64,000 nt of DNA, from positions 3,224,001-3,288,000 of the forward strand of contig JBMNLP010000001.1 in assembly GCA_050952845.1 (NCBI GenBank), written 5' to 3'. Below are positions 44,818-54,484 of this stretch, piece by piece. A program made the position numbers and the translations under genes. Origin of the DNA: JAGVSV01 sp050952845. Its GTDB lineage: Bacteria; Bacillota; Clostridia; Christensenellales; Aristaeellaceae. A model generated the notes under the pieces. The model made no database searches. It was given only the letters and a program-made list of their open reading frames with translations, and was not told where the DNA came from. Every line of letters begins with the position of its first letter. The first letter of the stretch is position 1.

Positions 44818-45576
44818 TTGAAACAAAGGGGGCTGGACGCCATCGCTTCACGAAATACAGAGGATCAGCGCAGGGAAGCTGAAGGCATTGTTTATTTTGA
44901 TCGTGGGGTGGTGTCGGGGCAGGATGGCAAAAAGTACAGCCGCTACGCCATCCAGACGCACTTTGTAGAGGTAGGCGAGGACCAGGCTGAGCTGGTGCGG
45001 CGCTATGTGCTGCCGTTAAAACAGGACGGCGATGTGCTCAGCTTTGGCGCCAAGGTGATGGCGATGTGCGTGAAAAGCGTTAAAACGCGCCAGGACGCGA
45101 CGCCCGGCTTCTGGGCCAACCTGTTATGGCGGTTTGCGGCGCACAACACCACCGGCATCGGCATGCACGAGCCGTATAAAATGCAGTTGACCATCAGCAT
45201 CTGCGGGCTGCCGCGCGTGTTGCTGGCTGCCTTTTTATCCGCTGTGACCAAGCCTTTCGGCATCAGGGGCGTGTTTTACAGGGTGTGCGGCAGGGGCGTG
45301 GCCGGCATCGACGGCTTTTATCCGGATTCGAGCTTTGAGGTGTATAAAAACCTGGCGCTGATCAACCCGCCCCAGCCGGACAAGCTCAGCGACGACCTGG
45401 CGCGCGCCACCGGCATTCCGGTGGTGCTGATGGACGCCAACGATTTTCAGCGCAACCAGCTGGGCAAAAGCAAGGATTTTCCCCTCACCGACAGCCAGAT
45501 TCAGGACGCCATGCAGGACAACCCCTCCGGCCAGGGCGATGAGCTGACGCCATTGATTTTAATCAGGCCTCTATAG
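44818..45576 (+). CDS. F420-0:gamma-glutamyl ligase-like protein
   Basis: About 252 residues resembling the CofE-like ligase family: YSRYAIQTHFVEVGEDQAELVRRYVLP near the N-terminus, AVTKPFGIRGVFYRVCGRGVAGIDG in the middle, and a C-terminal VLMDANDFQRNQLGKS. CofE adds glutamate to coenzyme F420, but many homologues in organisms without F420 have other, unknown roles. The promoter ends beyond the last in-frame ATG, so a TTG at 44818 is used here; a CTG near the AAAGGGGG site is another choice. Confidence 0.5.
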   Translation: MKQRGLDAIASRNTEDQRREAEGIVYFDRGVVSGQDGKKYSRYAIQTHFVEVGEDQAELVRRYVLPLKQDGDVLSFGAKVMAMCVKSVKTRQDATPGFWANLLWRFAAHNTTGIGMHEPYKMQLTISICGLPRVLLAAFLSAVTKPFGIRGVFYRVCGRGVAGIDGFYPDSSFEVYKNLALINPPQPDKLSDDLARATGIPVVLMDANDFQRNQLGKSKDFPLTDSQIQDAMQDNPSGQGDELTPLILIRPL

Positions 45577-45597
45577 CGATAGCCGCACAGGTATGCA

Positions 45598-46497
45598 TCA
45601 AGCCACTTCCGGCCAACCGCCGTTGTTCTTAAGGAAGAAGGGCAGGGTTTGGACCGATTGGAAATGCCCCTCCAGCAGCGCCTTGTCCGTTGCGTTCAGC
45701 GGGTTTTTAAGGCATTCGCCGATGTGGTTGACCATGAAGGTGAAGCACTCGTTGTTGCCCGGCGGCACCAGCACGTCGGCGCCCATATCCAGCGCGTATT
45801 TCATGGCGGCTATGCGCAGGTCCGCACGATCGGGATCAAAGGGCTTGCACCAGGATTTGGGGTAGTTGCTGGCTTGATGCTCGGCATCGTCCCGCCACGC
45901 GCGTTCGATGATGGACTTCATGCCCAGGACGCCGAAGCCTTTTTCTTTTGCTTTCTTTTGCAGCGCACGGCCGATGCCCTCGTTCATATCCAGCATGTAG
46001 TTCATGGGGAACAACACGGAATCAAAATCGTACAGCTCCAGGCATTTCAACGCCGCGGTTTCGCTGTGCGCGGAGATGCCCAGTTTACGCAGCACGCCTT
46101 TTTCTTTTAGTTTGACCAGCAGCTCCATGATGCCGCCTTTGCCAAAAGCTTTTTCCACATCTTCCGGCGTGGTCATGGAATGCAGCTGGAACAGGTCGAA
46201 ATAATCGGTGTGCAGCAGCTCCATGGAGCGGGCGATTTCTTTCTCGGCGTCCGCCTTCATGCGCTGCGTGGTTTTGCATGCCAAATATACGTCCTTGCGG
46301 TAGGGGATGAGTGATTTGCCCAGCTTTTCCTCCGCGTCGCCATAGGTGGGCGCGACGTCAAAATAGTTGACGCCCTTATCAATCGCCCAGGCGACGTATT
46401 TGTCCGAAGCCGGCTGACCGTCGTCCATGGAGACGATGCCACCGTATACGACAGCAGACACCCGGTACCCGGTTTTTCCCAACAAGCGCTTTTGCAT
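45598..46497 (-). CDS. Aldo/keto reductase
   Basis: About 299 residues with an AKR TIM barrel: VNYFDVAPTYGDAEEKLGKSL provides the catalytic Asp and Tyr, VYLACKTTQ the Lys, and LFQLHSMT the His, so the tetrad is complete. NADPH-dependent reduction of an aldehyde or sugar is expected. GGAGG precedes the ATG at 46497. It lies downstream of the GH95 gene in the same direction and may act on a released sugar. Confidence 0.8.
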   Translation of the reverse strand: MQKRLLGKTGYRVSAVVYGGIVSMDDGQPASDKYVAWAIDKGVNYFDVAPTYGDAEEKLGKSLIPYRKDVYLACKTTQRMKADAEKEIARSMELLHTDYFDLFQLHSMTTPEDVEKAFGKGGIMELLVKLKEKGVLRKLGISAHSETAALKCLELYDFDSVLFPMNYMLDMNEGIGRALQKKAKEKGFGVLGMKSIIERAWRDDAEHQASNYPKSWCKPFDPDRADLRIAAMKYALDMGADVLVPPGNNECFTFMVNHIGECLKNPLNATDKALLEGHFQSVQTLPFFLKNNGGWPEVA

Positions 46498-46609
46498 ACG
46501 ATCCTCCTTATGGCGTGCCACGTGTGTGTGACATGCAGCTGGGCACAGTGTACTTTGAATTTGCCTTCATTATCAAGCAGGCGGCAGGCGTTGGTAGAAG
46601 CGTTATTCC

Positions 46610-48841
46610 CTATGGGTTGGTTACCCGCAGGTGGTCGCCGGCGCGGTGTGCGAAGCTGCGTCCGTCGGACAGACACAGCGTGCCATCGCTGTCCGGGACG
46701 ATGTCGGCAGTGTAGCCGCCCTCGTGCCAGGCGATGTCCACGGTGTAGCCGCCGCGGGCGCGCAAGCCGCGCACAGCGCCGCTGGGCCAGGCTTCGGGCA
46801 GGGCGGGCAGTATGCGCAGGCAGCTTTCGTGGCTTTGCAGCAGCATCTCGGCAATGCCGGCGATGGCGCCGAAGTTGCCGTCGATCTGGAAGGGTGGGTG
46901 GTTGTCCAGGAGGTTTGGCAGCGTCGACTTGGCCAGCAGCGCGCAGATGTGGTGCCAGCAGCTATCGCCGTCTAACAGGCGCGCATAGAAGTTGATGATC
47001 CACGCACGGCTCCACCCGGTGTGCCCGCCGCCATGCGACAGCCTGCGCGCCAGCGTCGCGGCGGCAGCCTTGGCAAGCGCGGGCTGGCCGGGCGTAATCT
47101 GGCTGCCGGGATGCAGCGCAAACAGGTGGGAGATGTGCCGGTGGCCGATCTCCGCCTCCTCATACTCCTCACCCCATTCCATGATGGTGCCGTGGCTGGA
47201 TATCTGCACAGGCCTGAACTTAGGCAGCGTTTCCTGGTAGCGGGAAGTATCCTCACTCAGCGCTTCGCCGCATTGGATGACGGCTTGGAACAGCTCGCGC
47301 AAAATCTGCGTGTCCATGGCTGCATTGTCGCACAGGCGCCCATGCACGCCATCGGGCAAAATATAAGTGTTTTCCGGCGAGCAGGAGGGGGACACCGTCA
47401 GGTAACCCGCGCTGTCCTCCACCAGTGTGTCCAGGAAAAAATCGGCGGCTTCGCACAGCAGGGGGTAGTACTCCCTTAAGAAGGCAATATCGCCTGTGTA
47501 ATCGTAATGCATTTGGATATGCAGACAAAGCCACGCTGCGCCCATCTGCCATACGGTGGAAGCGATGTAGCTGTCCTGGGGTGCGCAGTCGCCCCATATA
47601 TCGGTGTTGTGGTGCGCCACCCAGCCGGCGGCGCCGTACATGCGCCGCGCCGTCTCCCGGCCGTGGGGCAGCATGCGCTTTAAATGATCAAACAGGGGCA
47701 GGTGCATGTCGGACAGGTTGCAGGCTTCTGCGGGCCAGTAGTTCATCTCGGTGTTGATGTTGATGGTGTACTTGCTGTCCCACGGCGGCTCAAACTCGCT
47801 GTTCCAGATGCCCTGTAGGTTGGCGGGCAGCGAGCCGGGACGGCTGGAAGTTGCCAGCAGGTATCGGCCAAACTGGAAGTAATTGTTGATGAGCCCAAGG
47901 TCAGCCTGACCTTGAGCGACGCGGCGCAACCGCTCATCCGTGGGCAATGCCTGGCAGTCAGGGTCTGCCGGCAGCCGCAGAGCGCAGCGGTCCATGATGG
48001 GCGCAAAGTCGCGCAGGTGCTCCTCCTTCAGGTGATCGTAGCCCGCCGCCTGCGCCTTGTCCAGCAGGGACAAAGCTGCTGCAACAGGGTCATCATACCG
48101 GAAGCTGGTCGTCCCCGCACAGACAAGGTCAGCATCCCCTTCACACAGAAGCGAAGCACCAATCACCTTGACGCCGCCGCGGATGATCCGCACCGCGCAG
48201 CAATAGGCAACGCCGCCATTGGCAGCCTGGCCAGCCAGCACAATGGTTCTTTCACCGGCTGCATACATGCGCCCGATGTGGCTGCCGCGCCGCAGCAGCA
48301 CTTCAAAGGGATGCCCTGTAGCACGCAGGCACAGCGCCTGCGCGGGATATGATATGAATGCCTCGCGGCGATGCTTTGTGCCCTGCAATGCATAGCTCAC
48401 CGCGTGCACACCCGACGTCAGGGACAGCTCGCGCCGGTACCCCTGCACATCGTCCGGGTCGCAGCGGCGCATGTCAACGCCATTCAAATTGCGCATGCCC
48501 TGCACGCTGATGCCGGGCGGGCACTGGATATCCACCAGCAATAAATCAGCTAAGGGCTCGTAGTGCCGCTGCCCGTCCGGCGTGCCGGCAAACGCGCGCA
48601 GCGCCAGCTGTTCCGCCTCAGCGATCTGCCCGGCGGCAATCAATTCCCGGATGCGGGGCATCTGTTCCTGCGCGCTGGGATTAATCCGGTTGTTAAAACC
48701 GCCCGACCACACAGAATCCTCGTTCAACTGGATGCGGTCCAGCGTTACGCCGCCGAACATCACCGCGCCCAGCCTGCCGTTGCCCAACGGCAGCGCTTCG
48801 TTCCAGTTGGCAGCAGGTGCCGTATAGTGAAGTTGAATCAT
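46610..48841 (-). CDS. Glycoside hydrolase family 95 alpha-L-fucosidase
   Basis: A 743-residue protein beginning MIQLHYTAPAANWNEALPLGNGRLGAVMFGG, the GH95 N-terminal signature. It has the helical-barrel core (QGIWNSEFEPPWDSKYTININTEMNYW) that holds the catalytic acid and activating Asn residues, and WSRAWIINFYARL near the C-terminal part. It should hydrolyse alpha-1,2-fucosides or the related alpha-galactosides found in plant walls. There is no signal peptide, so it acts on imported oligosaccharides. GAGGG precedes the ATG at 48841. Confidence 0.9.
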   Translation of the reverse strand: MIQLHYTAPAANWNEALPLGNGRLGAVMFGGVTLDRIQLNEDSVWSGGFNNRINPSAQEQMPRIRELIAAGQIAEAEQLALRAFAGTPDGQRHYEPLADLLLVDIQCPPGISVQGMRNLNGVDMRRCDPDDVQGYRRELSLTSGVHAVSYALQGTKHRREAFISYPAQALCLRATGHPFEVLLRRGSHIGRMYAAGERTIVLAGQAANGGVAYCCAVRIIRGGVKVIGASLLCEGDADLVCAGTTSFRYDDPVAAALSLLDKAQAAGYDHLKEEHLRDFAPIMDRCALRLPADPDCQALPTDERLRRVAQGQADLGLINNYFQFGRYLLATSSRPGSLPANLQGIWNSEFEPPWDSKYTININTEMNYWPAEACNLSDMHLPLFDHLKRMLPHGRETARRMYGAAGWVAHHNTDIWGDCAPQDSYIASTVWQMGAAWLCLHIQMHYDYTGDIAFLREYYPLLCEAADFFLDTLVEDSAGYLTVSPSCSPENTYILPDGVHGRLCDNAAMDTQILRELFQAVIQCGEALSEDTSRYQETLPKFRPVQISSHGTIMEWGEEYEEAEIGHRHISHLFALHPGSQITPGQPALAKAAAATLARRLSHGGGHTGWSRAWIINFYARLLDGDSCWHHICALLAKSTLPNLLDNHPPFQIDGNFGAIAGIAEMLLQSHESCLRILPALPEAWPSGAVRGLRARGGYTVDIAWHEGGYTADIVPDSDGTLCLSDGRSFAHRAGDHLRVTNP

Positions 48842-48985
48842 CAAGTTTCCCTCGCAATATTTGGTATGCTCCCTTTGAATACACATATACTCCATCTCAT
48901 CACACTGGAATTCTAGAACATGTTGTAGATAGATGTATTAGAGACTTAAGGAGCATTTACAGCAAAAACAGGTTGCACATCGGGA

Positions 48986-50803
48986 TCAAAATCCAGGATC
49001 TATTTCAGGCAATCCATAGATACGGTTTAGCGGAACACTGTCAATTTCTGCTTGTCCACTCCATACGGCTCTGGATACAGGACTTACAGGTGTATATGTT
49101 GTCAACATATTGTCACCTATTTTCGCTTGAGCGCGCAACACGCCATTGGATATTTGCACTCCAGTTGAAACAGGCACGATACCTGTCATGCTGACACAAA
49201 CTGCAGCATACGCATTTCGCAAATCGCTCAGTTTGATGGCTCTTGTCTCCCCATGATAGAAAATCACATCCACATACCATCTGTGCTCATCTCCAACAAA
49301 ACGCCTATGCGGATTTGTATTCTTTTCCTGCAGAGCAATATCATCTTGCGTTGAGGAAAGCGAAAAATGCACTGTATTTCCATCAAATTGCGCATCAATC
49401 AATGTAAGCCGAATCAAAACGTTACCATCTTCAAGAATAGCTTCCCGCTCAGTTACCACCGGTGCTTTGCTAATTGCTCCTCCAAATTCAATGCGCATAC
49501 GAAGGTCATAGGCTATCACCGTTTCATCCTTAAGCATATCCAACCCAATATGAGTATCTCCACCATCGGTATAAAAAGATGCAGATATCAGTGCATTGCC
49601 ATTCTTTTGAGCTGTCACAAACATGCCGGACGAGAAATCATACAGATCATGTAAGATGGTAGCATTGATGAATCGCGGCTCGCATCCACCCCAATATCCA
49701 GTTAGATTTCGCCTTTGGTTCCATGTGCTGGTAATTGCCCAAGAAGACAGTGTATAGTCCTGCGTAATGTGTGCAATGGCAATAGAATCTTTTGGTGAAC
49801 GAATGGAAGCTCCGGTAGTAAATCCAATGTTGACATCATGCGGCACACACTTAATAAAAGCATTTCGATACTTGTCAGGGCAGCGGATGGGTACATATGG
49901 CCATTGCAGACTGTACTCAAAGTCCACATCTGAAATTAGCGTTTCCCCATTATCAAGCGCATTGCGCAGAAAGGACAAGGTTGCTTTGGTGGTAAGCCAT
50001 GTATAACTACGAGCATTCGGTCCAGTCCATTGCTTGGTGGGGGCATGAAAATGCTCTGCAACAGTGCGCCACGCCATATCCAGCAAGTCGCCCGACATTT
50101 GATGTATATCCGCATCCTCTACCTGGGCGTAGATACGGCTCAAGTCAGTGATAGCTTCCACAGTATATGTCGCACTGTTGTATTCGGCAAAGGTGCCATT
50201 CTTCATTGCATAATCCCATGCCTTGGTAAATCGACTATAGCCATATTTGAACATTTCTTCCCAGCCTAGCAACTGCCCCGTTGCCAACGTCACATAGGAG
50301 CCCATAATAGAAATATTTGTATATCCTGGGTGCATATTCCTGCGAAAAATAGAAAGTGCAGCACACCGCAGCGTTTCCGTCAGGTAATTCGTCAACTCAG
50401 GGGGAATACGTTTTTTATGATAGATTAGTACCTGAAGTATCTCTTTCCCACAAAAATCTGCCCAGTTCCAATCCGGCGGCGCCATTTTTTCTAGAGGCTC
50501 CTCCATATACCATGACCAAATGCCATATGTTGGACTGGCAGGATCCTTGTCCTGCAACCGTGCCACATGATCCAACACTTGGATGGCACGAGCAAGGTCT
50601 TGCTTATCGCCGGTTGCCAGAAGTGCATTTGCATAAATAAATGCTTCGCGCGTGGAATGTACATCACAATTGTAAAGTTGGGTATGGTAATTGGCTTTTT
50701 CTAGGTAACGAGTTGGACATTTCCATTCTGGATTATATAATGTATTGAGTTGTTCCAATGATTTTTGGAATGCTGTTTTGTTTTTTATTTGAATTTCCAA
50801 CAC
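48986..50803 (-). CDS. Putative alpha-toroid polysaccharide-active enzyme
   Basis: A 605-residue protein without a signal peptide. The N-terminal two thirds look helical, with many Trp and His residues (YGIWSWYMEEPLEKMAPPDWNWADF, MHPGYTNISIMG, TFAEYNSATYTVE). The remainder is beta-rich. This fits an (alpha/alpha)6-toroid plus beta-sandwich, as in heparinase-like lyases, but I cannot place it in a named family. It lies next to an oligogalacturonide lyase and a sugar transporter, so a pectic side-chain enzyme is plausible. Confidence 0.45.
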   Translation of the reverse strand: MLEIQIKNKTAFQKSLEQLNTLYNPEWKCPTRYLEKANYHTQLYNCDVHSTREAFIYANALLATGDKQDLARAIQVLDHVARLQDKDPASPTYGIWSWYMEEPLEKMAPPDWNWADFCGKEILQVLIYHKKRIPPELTNYLTETLRCAALSIFRRNMHPGYTNISIMGSYVTLATGQLLGWEEMFKYGYSRFTKAWDYAMKNGTFAEYNSATYTVEAITDLSRIYAQVEDADIHQMSGDLLDMAWRTVAEHFHAPTKQWTGPNARSYTWLTTKATLSFLRNALDNGETLISDVDFEYSLQWPYVPIRCPDKYRNAFIKCVPHDVNIGFTTGASIRSPKDSIAIAHITQDYTLSSWAITSTWNQRRNLTGYWGGCEPRFINATILHDLYDFSSGMFVTAQKNGNALISASFYTDGGDTHIGLDMLKDETVIAYDLRMRIEFGGAISKAPVVTEREAILEDGNVLIRLTLIDAQFDGNTVHFSLSSTQDDIALQEKNTNPHRRFVGDEHRWYVDVIFYHGETRAIKLSDLRNAYAAVCVSMTGIVPVSTGVQISNGVLRAQAKIGDNMLTTYTPVSPVSRAVWSGQAEIDSVPLNRIYGLPEIDPGF

Positions 50804-50834
50804 GATTTTTCGTCCTCCCTATAGGCGTTTTTCT

Positions 50835-51872
50835 TTACGGCCGCTGCACCTGCTGTAAATCTATCATGCACACCTGTGCTGTACCATTCTCATCCGGCGC
50901 GCTAAACAGAATTTTGTCACCAGCTCTATTAAACGAGGGATGTAAATGATCACGACCAGTCCGCGCGTCACCTTTGGTATGTGCCAACACTTCCCACTTG
51001 CCATTTCTCGGATTGACCAAAGCTATAGCTCCACGTACCAAGCCATTTTTGTGCATCCAGTGCATATCGCAGCATACCCATTGTCTATCACGCGTAATTC
51101 CAGGATGCTGAATGCTTTTTTTTGTGCAGAAAACCGTATTGAAATGTCTGCCATCTTTATCGCCGATGATAATTTTCCCGGGAATGGACATGAAAACGAT
51201 TGCACAACCATCTGCTGTCCACGTTTCGTGCGTGATCCATTCATCAGGTTTTTCTACATAATAAGGACATGCTGTACGGTTGTTGATATCAAAGATCCAT
51301 GTGCGCTGCAAGGCATCACCCCCAGTTTCATGAACATAGAAAAGCAGGTTGGAATCTGTTGGACAGATTTGCGCATGGCCTATCCATTGATCCGTCAGAT
51401 GAATAATTTCTGCCTCTGATTTGTCGGGATCAAGCACCACCAGCGCAAAAATCTTGTTGGCAAGTTGCACAGAACAACCAACACGACCATCGTTTGCGAT
51501 GGTCAGATGCCCCTGTGGCTGCGCACCGCGCGGCAACATGCCCAAATCATTCATCTCACCAGAATGTACATTTAGCCGCATGATCATACCATCCCTACGT
51601 ACGATGATACCCCAATCTTTCGTCCAATGCATGGCGAAATAATCATAGTTCGAATCCGCTAGCTGCGCGATTTCTCCTGTCTCCACCTTTACGCGGAACA
51701 ATCCTGTTGGTACTTCATGGTAAGGATTGCTCACATCGGTGCGTTGCATGAAGAAAAACCGATCATCTACGCTGAAATTTTCCGTGGTGAAATACAGTTT
51801 GGCATGTCTGTCCGGTCCAGATGTGTACTGTGTTACAACATATCCTGTGACAGAATCTTGATAGGTTTTCAT
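50835..51872 (-). CDS. ogl: Oligogalacturonide lyase, PL22-like
   Basis: About 345 residues with the seven-bladed beta-propeller pattern of cytoplasmic oligogalacturonate lyase: TSGPDRHAKLYFTTENFSVDD near the start, WIGHAQICPTDSNLLFYVHE (His/Gln metal-binding region) and DHLHPSFNRAGDKILF near the end. It cleaves unsaturated digalacturonate to 5-keto-4-deoxyuronate, so it completes pectin breakdown inside the cell. GGAGG precedes the ATG at 51872. Confidence 0.8.
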   Translation of the reverse strand: MKTYQDSVTGYVVTQYTSGPDRHAKLYFTTENFSVDDRFFFMQRTDVSNPYHEVPTGLFRVKVETGEIAQLADSNYDYFAMHWTKDWGIIVRRDGMIMRLNVHSGEMNDLGMLPRGAQPQGHLTIANDGRVGCSVQLANKIFALVVLDPDKSEAEIIHLTDQWIGHAQICPTDSNLLFYVHETGGDALQRTWIFDINNRTACPYYVEKPDEWITHETWTADGCAIVFMSIPGKIIIGDKDGRHFNTVFCTKKSIQHPGITRDRQWVCCDMHWMHKNGLVRGAIALVNPRNGKWEVLAHTKGDARTGRDHLHPSFNRAGDKILFSAPDENGTAQVCMIDLQQVQRP

Positions 51873-51986
51873 TGCGAACCTCCACAATGCTTTTCCTATG
51901 TATAAATAATCGATCGACTTTCACCTGGATATGAGGTCGCCGGAGATTTATCTCCGGCGACTCTCCCATTGAATATCAATTATGAT

Positions 51987-53495
51987 TTATAGCCCAAGTT
52001 CTTTTGCTTTTTCATTAAAGGCTTCTTTCACCATTTCATAGTCCATGTTGTTCCATTCAGCTTTGATATCCTCCAGTGCCTGTTCAGCCGTATAATCAGC
52101 ATCTGCCAGGGCTTTTGCCCACTTCTCACTAGCATAAGTATTCATGTCGGTCATATAATCTATAACGAGCGCAACACCAAGGTAACCGGTCGGTGTATCG
52201 CGGCGGAACTTGATGTCCTTCGTGCCCATGACGGCTTTTGCATCAATGATGCGGGCTTCTTTCTTCTCATCATCAGCGCTGGCTTCTGCAGCCTTCAGGT
52301 AGAGTTCTGCACTCATACCATAGGGAGCAACGATGCCATATTCGCCAGTGTAAGCCAGCTTAGCAGCGCGCTGATCCGCCGTAAGCAAATCGACATACAA
52401 GCCATCACGGTTTTCAAAGTCCACACCTTCTTCGCCCCAATGCAGCATCTGCCAACCATCGGTGATAAGCCAATCAATATACTGCGCCACAGCTTCAGGA
52501 TTGTTGCAAGTGGTGGGCACACAACTGAGGAACTGACATTCACGCTCCTGATAGTAACCCATGCCTGTCCAAGAAGGCACAAAAGTAACGTTTGCATCCG
52601 GGAAATTGCTCTTTAATGTTGTCCATGCCTTATTCTGGAGATTGGCATGTTCGCATGCAAGGAAGCCAGTTTTACCGGTAGCAAAGTGTGTATAATGCGT
52701 TTCACCATCGTAGCTTAAGTATTCCTTGTCACACCATCCGTTGTCTACAATGGTTTCCATCATTTTCATTACATGCAGTCGACTATCGGATATACTGGAA
52801 TTTTCAAAGGTGCCATCCTCTTCCTTATACCAGGCACCATGGCAACCATACATAGCTCTCAGAATTTGCTGATAGTGCCCTTGCATGGACCAACCCCATG
52901 TATCGTTCACACCGTTGCCGTCCGGGTCGTCTTCTGTAAAGGCGCGTACGACGTTCAGGAACTCCTCTTCATTGGTGGGAATGGACAAGTTCAGGTTTTC
53001 CAGCCAGTCGGTTCTGACATACAGCATATGATTGATCACGCTGGACTCAAAACGTTGCTGGGCAATGGCATACTCACCGCCATTATAAATACCCCATTTT
53101 TGAGTAGCTTCAGGGGTTAATTTACGATAATTCGGCGCATATTCATCCAGAATATCGCTTAACTCAATCAGCATACCCTGCTGAGACCATTCCTCCACAT
53201 ACTCCGGCTGATACTCCATAATCAGATCCGGCGCTTCGCCAGAAGCCAGCCACAAGTTATAATTGGTATAGGTAGAGCCGCGGGGACAAGCCACAAATTC
53301 CACCTTCACAGGTGAATTCTCATTAATCCACCGGGTCGCCCAGTTGTCCTCATAGGTGCCTTGGTCGACGGGTACCATGCTGCGGTCCAATATCGTTACG
53401 GTGATAGTCGGTCGGTTATCCTCAGCCAGCACAGTGACAGAAGCCACGCATAGCATGAGAATCAGCGTCAGGATCAAAGTCATAGTTCTTTTCAT
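51987..53495 (-). CDS. ABC sugar-transporter substrate-binding protein (system 1)
   Basis: A 502-residue family-1 extracellular solute-binding protein with a signal peptide (residues 1-24, ending VTVLAE) and no lipobox Cys at the cleavage site, so it may be released or retained by other means. The layout with LplB- and YtcP-type permeases directly upstream in the same operon is standard for uptake of pectic or other plant oligosaccharides. GGAGG precedes the ATG. No ATPase gene is present, as is usual because MsmX-type ATPases are shared. Confidence 0.85.
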   Translation of the reverse strand: MKRTMTLILTLILMLCVASVTVLAEDNRPTITVTILDRSMVPVDQGTYEDNWATRWINENSPVKVEFVACPRGSTYTNYNLWLASGEAPDLIMEYQPEYVEEWSQQGMLIELSDILDEYAPNYRKLTPEATQKWGIYNGGEYAIAQQRFESSVINHMLYVRTDWLENLNLSIPTNEEEFLNVVRAFTEDDPDGNGVNDTWGWSMQGHYQQILRAMYGCHGAWYKEEDGTFENSSISDSRLHVMKMMETIVDNGWCDKEYLSYDGETHYTHFATGKTGFLACEHANLQNKAWTTLKSNFPDANVTFVPSWTGMGYYQERECQFLSCVPTTCNNPEAVAQYIDWLITDGWQMLHWGEEGVDFENRDGLYVDLLTADQRAAKLAYTGEYGIVAPYGMSAELYLKAAEASADDEKKEARIIDAKAVMGTKDIKFRRDTPTGYLGVALVIDYMTDMNTYASEKWAKALADADYTAEQALEDIKAEWNNMDYEMVKEAFNEKAKELGL

Positions 53496-53548
53496 ACAAG
53501 TTACCTCCTTTATGTTTGAACACTGCTAAAAAGCAGTGTCAGTGACAA

Positions 53549-54472
53549 TTAGCCTTTGATAGCGCCAATCATGACGCCTTTAACGAAATACTTCTGCAGG
53601 AAGGGATAAACCAACATGATGGGGAGCGTTGCGATGATAATGGCTGCACTTTTGACCGATTCAGTTGCCATGGGCTGCATGGCATCAGCGGAATCGAGCG
53701 TCGCCTGCTGCTCCAACGCACCTGTCGCAGAAATCACATCACGCAATACCTGTTGCAGCACCTTAAGGCTTGAACGCGAAACATACAGCGTAAGGTTAAA
53801 GTAGCTGTTCCAGTAGCCAACCGCATAAAACAACGTGATCGTTGCAACAGATGGCAGCGAAAGGGGGAGCACTATGTTAGCCAGGATGCGCAGGTCGTTT
53901 GCGCCATCAATGAAGGCGCTTTCTTCCATGCTATCTGGCAGCGCTGAAAAAAAGGTTTTCATGACCAACATGTTCCACGTAGATAGCGCACCAGGCAGCC
54001 AGATCGCCCAATAAGTGTTCATCAGCCCCAAATTGCGTATTAAAATGAAGTTGGGAATTAATCCTGCATTAACAATCATTGTGATGGTAATGATACCCAG
54101 TAGCATATTACGCCCATACAGTCGTTTTTTGGATAGCGCGTACGCCGTACAGATTGTCGTAAACATGCTGATAGTTGTGCCAACCACCGTGAGCAACAAC
54201 GTGTTTTTCATAGCAAGAAACATCGGCGTGGTTTTCATGACCTGTTGGTAGGTGTTGGCTGTGAACTCAACTGGATAGATGCTGACCTCATCAGACACAA
54301 CAGCTCGCTCACTGGACAAGGAAGTGGATACAATATTTAAAAGCGGAAACAGCATAGATAACATAATCAACGTAACCAGCATATAATTGATGTATATGAA
54401 CATCGGGTGTGTTGAGTTCTCAAGTGCTCCATAAATAGAGCGGCTACGCTTTTTCGTGGATGAATTACTCAT
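53549..54472 (-). CDS. ABC transporter permease, YtcP/CarB type (system 1)
   Basis: A 307-residue inner-membrane protein with six hydrophobic segments and the EAA-like loop SALPDSMEESAFIDGANDLRILANIVLPLSLPS for ATPase contact. It ends LQKYFVKGVMIGAIKG, the usual YtcP terminus. It lies between the binding-protein gene and the LplB-type partner, forming one transporter. Confidence 0.9.
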   Translation of the reverse strand: MSNSSTKKRSRSIYGALENSTHPMFIYINYMLVTLIMLSMLFPLLNIVSTSLSSERAVVSDEVSIYPVEFTANTYQQVMKTTPMFLAMKNTLLLTVVGTTISMFTTICTAYALSKKRLYGRNMLLGIITITMIVNAGLIPNFILIRNLGLMNTYWAIWLPGALSTWNMLVMKTFFSALPDSMEESAFIDGANDLRILANIVLPLSLPSVATITLFYAVGYWNSYFNLTLYVSRSSLKVLQQVLRDVISATGALEQQATLDSADAMQPMATESVKSAAIIIATLPIMLVYPFLQKYFVKGVMIGAIKG

Positions 54473-54484
54473 GCCTTTACCCCT

